DNA of 64,000 nt from an uncultured Clostridia bacterium (GTDB lineage: Bacteria; Bacillota; Clostridia; Christensenellales; Borkfalkiaceae): positions 1 through 64,000 of the forward strand of contig CAMWIW010000003.1 in the NCBI GenBank assembly GCA_947174415.1. Reading direction: 5' to 3'. The notes beneath the pieces are model-generated. The model was not told the origin of the DNA and did not search any database. It saw only the letters and a program-made list of their open reading frames with translations. Each line of letters begins with the position of its first letter. The first letter of the stretch is position 1. Of the stretch, positions 61,554-64,000 are shown one piece after another. Both the position numbers and the translations under genes were made by a program.

Positions 61554-61731
61554 GAGTCTGCGGTGTTCGTGGTATGGGAAATTCGTAATCCACAAAGTTA
61601 ATAAGGGAGCGGTTTCGTCCGCGGGAATAGTTAAGGTCTGTATTATTCGGAAAGAACGACGTTTCGCGGCGTCGCACCCACCTGCGAGAATGCGGGTTAA
61701 CACTTTTTCATATCACGGCACAGGCGGATTT
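61554..61731 (+). ncRNA. ssrS: 6S RNA (probable)
   Basis: About 178 nt in a gap of some 600 bases between aspS and the lipoprotein gene. The ends form the 6S-like closing stem: GTCTGCGGTGTTCGTG (61556) with CACGGCACAGGCGGAT (61714), interrupted by small bulges as in known 6S RNAs. Between them lie a large internal region and an apical part with several short hairpins (GAGCGG-TTTCGT-CCGC, CGACG-TTTCGCGG-CGTCG). Size, own promoter and stem sequence (GTGTTCG ... GGCA) all fit. 6S RNA sequesters sigma-A RNA polymerase in stationary phase. The assignment is from memory of the family. Confidence 0.75.
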
Positions 61732-61751
61732 GTATTTTAATAATTATTTTT

Positions 61752-61786
61752 ATACCTGCGATTTAAACGCGGGTATTTTAATTTTT
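61752..61786 (+). terminator. Terminator of the 6S RNA unit
   Basis: ATACCTGCG, loop ATTTAAA, CGCGGGTAT (one G-U) followed by TTTAATTTTT. Confidence 0.75.
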
Positions 61787-61900
61787 CAGACGCATTTTAG
61801 TGCAAAATGTCGAACCGGCCCGCATAGCGATTGTAGTTAACATATACAGGATAAAAAAAGTAATTTTCTTTCAAAAAAAGAAAAATATTATAAAACAATC

Positions 61901-61929
61901 TTGACATAAAATTTATTAGGTGATAAAAT
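61901..61929 (+). promoter_or_regulatory. Sigma-A promoter for the lipoprotein genes
   Basis: TTGACA, 17 bases, TAAAAT. The leader of about 80 nt can fold ACGGTT ... AACCGT (61954-61986) enclosing TATAAT/ATTATA-type pairs, perhaps stabilising the message. Confidence 0.75.
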
Positions 61930-62014
61930 TAGTCTGTTAATTTGGGACGGTACGGTTATAATCTTTAAAATTATAATTTTAAACCGTTTGCACAAAAAAA
62001 GAATGGAGGAAAAG

Positions 62015-63562
62015 ATGAAAAAAATCAAAAGTTTGTTGCTCGTTTGTATGGCTGCGCTGATGATGCTCGTTATTCCCTTGGCTGCCGCTTGCAATACGGA
62101 CGAATTCTCGGGATTAACGCTTGAAACAATCACGCTCAATCTCGACAACGTAAAAATGGCTTACTATCTCGGCGAGTCGTTCACGTCCGAAGGACTTGAA
62201 GTAACGGGTACTTTCAAGAATAAAGACGGCGGAACTGAAACTAAGAGTGTTACCGACAGGGTAAGCGTAGACAGCTCGGCGTTTAAAAACAATGAGTTGG
62301 GTCGTTATACGATTAACGTAAACTGTACTATTGACAGCGTAACCAAAAGTTCGTCTTACGTAGTAGGTGTGGTCAATAACGATTTGGATTTAAGAGAAGG
62401 TCTCTACGCAACTCACTCGGACGGTACGCGCGTTAAAACCATAAACATAAACGCAAATACTCCTACCGCAACGATAACCCCTACCGACGTTATAGTTAAA
62501 TCGGTTGAATTCGGTCAAGTAGGAAGCGTAATTAACGACTACGATTTAAAAGTATATAAGGAAGCTGAAGAAATTTCCTCTTATACAGATCTCGGTAGCG
62601 GCACTTATCAGATTTGGGTATCGAAAGAATCCAAGATGAAACCCGGTTATTTGCTTGAAGATTTCGTGCTTATTTATGTAGTCGAAAACGTTTCAGGCTT
62701 TAAGTGGGTAGGCGGCGAAACCTCACAGAACATCGGTATCGACGTAATTTCGAAAACTTGGACGTATCAGATAACTCACGCAACGAGTCCTAACGATCCC
62801 GTGATTCTGACAGCGGCAGACGTTTCAATTTCGCCTTTGGAAGTGCTCGAAGCGGGCTCAAACAAATATGCGGAAGTTAAATACGTTTACTACAAGGCAA
62901 ACGGTGAGAGGGTTGAACTTACAACGCGTGTTAAGTATGACGTTACCAAGGGCGAAAACCAGACTATAGAGAGACGCGCTTACAGCTATGCCGACATTAC
63001 CGGACACGTTGAAAACGACGTTCTTACTCAAGAAGACTTCACTGGAGCAAACGCATTCCTTACGAAGTTGCCCGCAGGTATCGTAACTTACCGCGACGCG
63101 AACACCGACAGCGGTATCATTCAGATAAGAGGCGAAGCGCTGCGCGTAACGTTTAAGGGTGTAGGTACGTTGGCTATTTCAGCAAGGTCTACGGGCAGTG
63201 CAAACCTTTCTTCGATAGGTGTAAAGAAAGCCAATTCGACAGATAAATATCTCACCGGTATATACACGTCAACAGACGTTCAGTTGCTTGAATACGTAGA
63301 AGGACCTATGTATCAGGTAACGGGTAACTTCTCGTTAATTACGTTCACGATTTCCGAACCCGGCGATTATATAATCTTCACCCTTGACAATAACCCCGAA
63401 GGCGACGCTATCTTTAACAGAGATACGCGTGTTAACAGCATAGTTGTAAACGACGTTTTCGACACGACTTCTACGGCAAGCATATCTTACGATAACGCTG
63501 CCGTAAGGTCGGTAGGTAAAATCGACAGCATCAACCTTTACAACGACGGTTCAAAGGATTAA
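62015..63562 (+). CDS. Exported lipoprotein with bacterial Ig-like domain
   Basis: 515 residues from the ATG with GGAGG SD; the ORF-track start is 9 codons upstream. Signal peptide ends 'PLAAACN' (likely lipidated Cys). Residues about 33-115 resemble a bacterial Ig-like (group 3) domain ('YYLGESFTSEGLEVTGTFKN'). The middle and C-terminal parts are beta-rich; residues about 330-470 look like a compact jelly-roll with 'SARSTGSANLSSIGVKK'. Surface adhesion or glycan binding is plausible but unproven. The next gene starts 16 bases later. Confidence 0.75.
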   Translation: MKKIKSLLLVCMAALMMLVIPLAAACNTDEFSGLTLETITLNLDNVKMAYYLGESFTSEGLEVTGTFKNKDGGTETKSVTDRVSVDSSAFKNNELGRYTINVNCTIDSVTKSSSYVVGVVNNDLDLREGLYATHSDGTRVKTININANTPTATITPTDVIVKSVEFGQVGSVINDYDLKVYKEAEEISSYTDLGSGTYQIWVSKESKMKPGYLLEDFVLIYVVENVSGFKWVGGETSQNIGIDVISKTWTYQITHATSPNDPVILTAADVSISPLEVLEAGSNKYAEVKYVYYKANGERVELTTRVKYDVTKGENQTIERRAYSYADITGHVENDVLTQEDFTGANAFLTKLPAGIVTYRDANTDSGIIQIRGEALRVTFKGVGTLAISARSTGSANLSSIGVKKANSTDKYLTGIYTSTDVQLLEYVEGPMYQVTGNFSLITFTISEPGDYIIFTLDNNPEGDAIFNRDTRVNSIVVNDVFDTTSTASISYDNAAVRSVGKIDSINLYNDGSKD

Positions 63563-63578
63563 TAAGGGAGGTTAAAAG

Positions 63579-64000
63579 ATGAAGAAGAATATCAAAAAAT
63601 TTCTTTCGGCAGCAGCGGTACTTGCAATTTCCGCAACCGCAGCTATTGCTGTAATTCCCGTTGCGGGATGTTCGGCAGACGAAAGCGCAGTCAGCGAAAA
63701 AGATAAATATTTGTCTGTTGACGAAAACCACAGCGCAGACGTTATTTCCACCGCAAGCGGTACTGTTCAAACAAAAAACTCAGGTAAAACCTATTACGTT
63801 ACCACCAATGGCGGAATTAATAACAGCGGTGAGAGTTGGGATCAACCCATTACATTATCGACGATACTCACAACGGAAGGGTTGCTTAAACCCGGCGACA
63901 CGGTATACGTTGCTCCCGGCAATTACGACGACGGACAAATGCGTACTATTCCCGAAACTACGCGGGGTACTTACGATAACTATATAAGAATAGTTAACGC
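63579..64000 (+). CDS. Lipoprotein with right-handed beta-helix start (partial, runs off window)
   Basis: Not in the ORF track because it has no stop in the window; at least 140 codons are open. ATG with SD GGGAGG. Signal peptide 'AIAVIPVAGC' with lipobox VAGC. Then 'GKTYYVTTNGGINNSGESW', 'PGDTVYVAPGNY', the typical opening of pectate-lyase-like/DUF1565 right-handed beta-helix proteins. A surface polysaccharide lyase or glycan-binding role is possible. Cotranscribed with the Ig-like lipoprotein. Confidence 0.8.
   Translation, partial: MKKNIKKFLSAAAVLAISATAAIAVIPVAGCSADESAVSEKDKYLSVDENHSADVISTASGTVQTKNSGKTYYVTTNGGINNSGESWDQPITLSTILTTEGLLKPGDTVYVAPGNYDDGQMRTIPETTRGTYDNYIRIVN

Noticed and set aside
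63661-63987. 108-residue ORF near the window end
   Set aside because: It is a different frame of the beta-helix lipoprotein gene that starts at 63579 and has signal peptide, lipobox and SD.
1-64000. CRISPR arrays, insertion sequences, prophage and toxin-antitoxin pairs
   Set aside because: No regularly spaced repeats, transposase, integrase, capsid or recognised toxin motifs were seen in any frame.

Overview
The window looks like a chromosomal segment of an anaerobic, low-to-mid GC Firmicute of the class Clostridia, probably an uncultured gut lineage. Evidence: Firmicutes gene orders (secG-rnr-smpB; obgE-yhbY-nadD/yqeK-rsfS; dgt-dnaG-rpoD-trmK-nif3), pyruvate:ferredoxin oxidoreductase, an ECF transporter module, cdaA, strong Shine-Dalgarno sites and sigma-A promoters that very often have an exact 17-base spacer. 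The lineage within Clostridia is a guess. The first 60 bases are homopolymer-rich and look like a contig end. I saw no rRNA, tRNA, CRISPR array, insertion sequence or prophage.

Layout. 0.1-3.3 kb (minus): Nudix hydrolase, LemA and a DUF2207 membrane protein. 3.3-6.1 kb (plus): UDP-sugar pyrophosphorylase and an HtrA-like lipoprotein protease. 6-12.1 kb (minus): secG-rnr-smpB-metY-metA and an EamA transporter. 12.2-12.3 kb: a free-standing small-RNA candidate. 12.4-16.2 kb (minus): pgk-tpiA-gpmI under a consensus promoter. 16.3-21.1 kb (plus): tyrA, DUF1934, an UPF0173 hydrolase, rho, obgE, yhbY. 21.9-24.5 kb: nadD-yqeK fusion, rsfS, deoC-like. 24.5-26 kb (minus): RecD-like helicase and DUF3781. 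26.2-28.6 kb: pgi and an alpha/beta hydrolase. 28.7-30.6 kb: a small accessory island around an XRE regulator. 30.7-34.3 kb (minus): nifJ. 34.5-42.2 kb (plus): fused ecfA1A2-ecfT-truA, a membrane protein, mnmE, LysR, holA. 42.3-51.4 kb (plus): one near-continuous operon, cdaA - 35-residue CdaR-like peptide - DUF1015 - aspartate kinase - degenerate metallo-beta-lactamase-fold protein - aroC-aroB-aroE-aroQ-aroK - SDR. 51.5-57.6 kb (plus): dgt, dnaG, rpoD, trmK, nif3, zinc-ribbon protein. 57.6-60 kb: a structured leader RNA with its own promoter and terminator, then an SGNH hydrolase, a flavoprotein and a membrane protein. 60-61.4 kb (minus): archaeal-type aspartyl-tRNA synthetase. 61.5-61.8 kb: probable 6S RNA. 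62-64 kb (plus): two exported lipoproteins; the second runs off the window and is absent from the ORF track.

Together the genes cover upper and lower glycolysis (pgi, tpiA, pgk, gpmI) feeding PFOR, direct sulfhydrylation to homocysteine (acetyl-specific MetA plus MetY, with aspartate kinase supplying the precursor pathway), most of the shikimate pathway (EPSP and DAHP synthases are not in the window) with prephenate dehydrogenase elsewhere, c-di-AMP signalling, and core replication, transcription and ribosome-biogenesis functions.

Most worth following up: the 35-residue coupled remnant of CdaR after cdaA; the leader RNA at 57.6 kb with mutually exclusive antiterminator and terminator pairings; the isolated promoter-to-terminator small-RNA unit at 12.2 kb; a hairpin repeat present three times with a compensatory base-pair change, one copy ending on the dnaG start codon; and the ComEC-like protein that has lost all its HxHxDH metal ligands.
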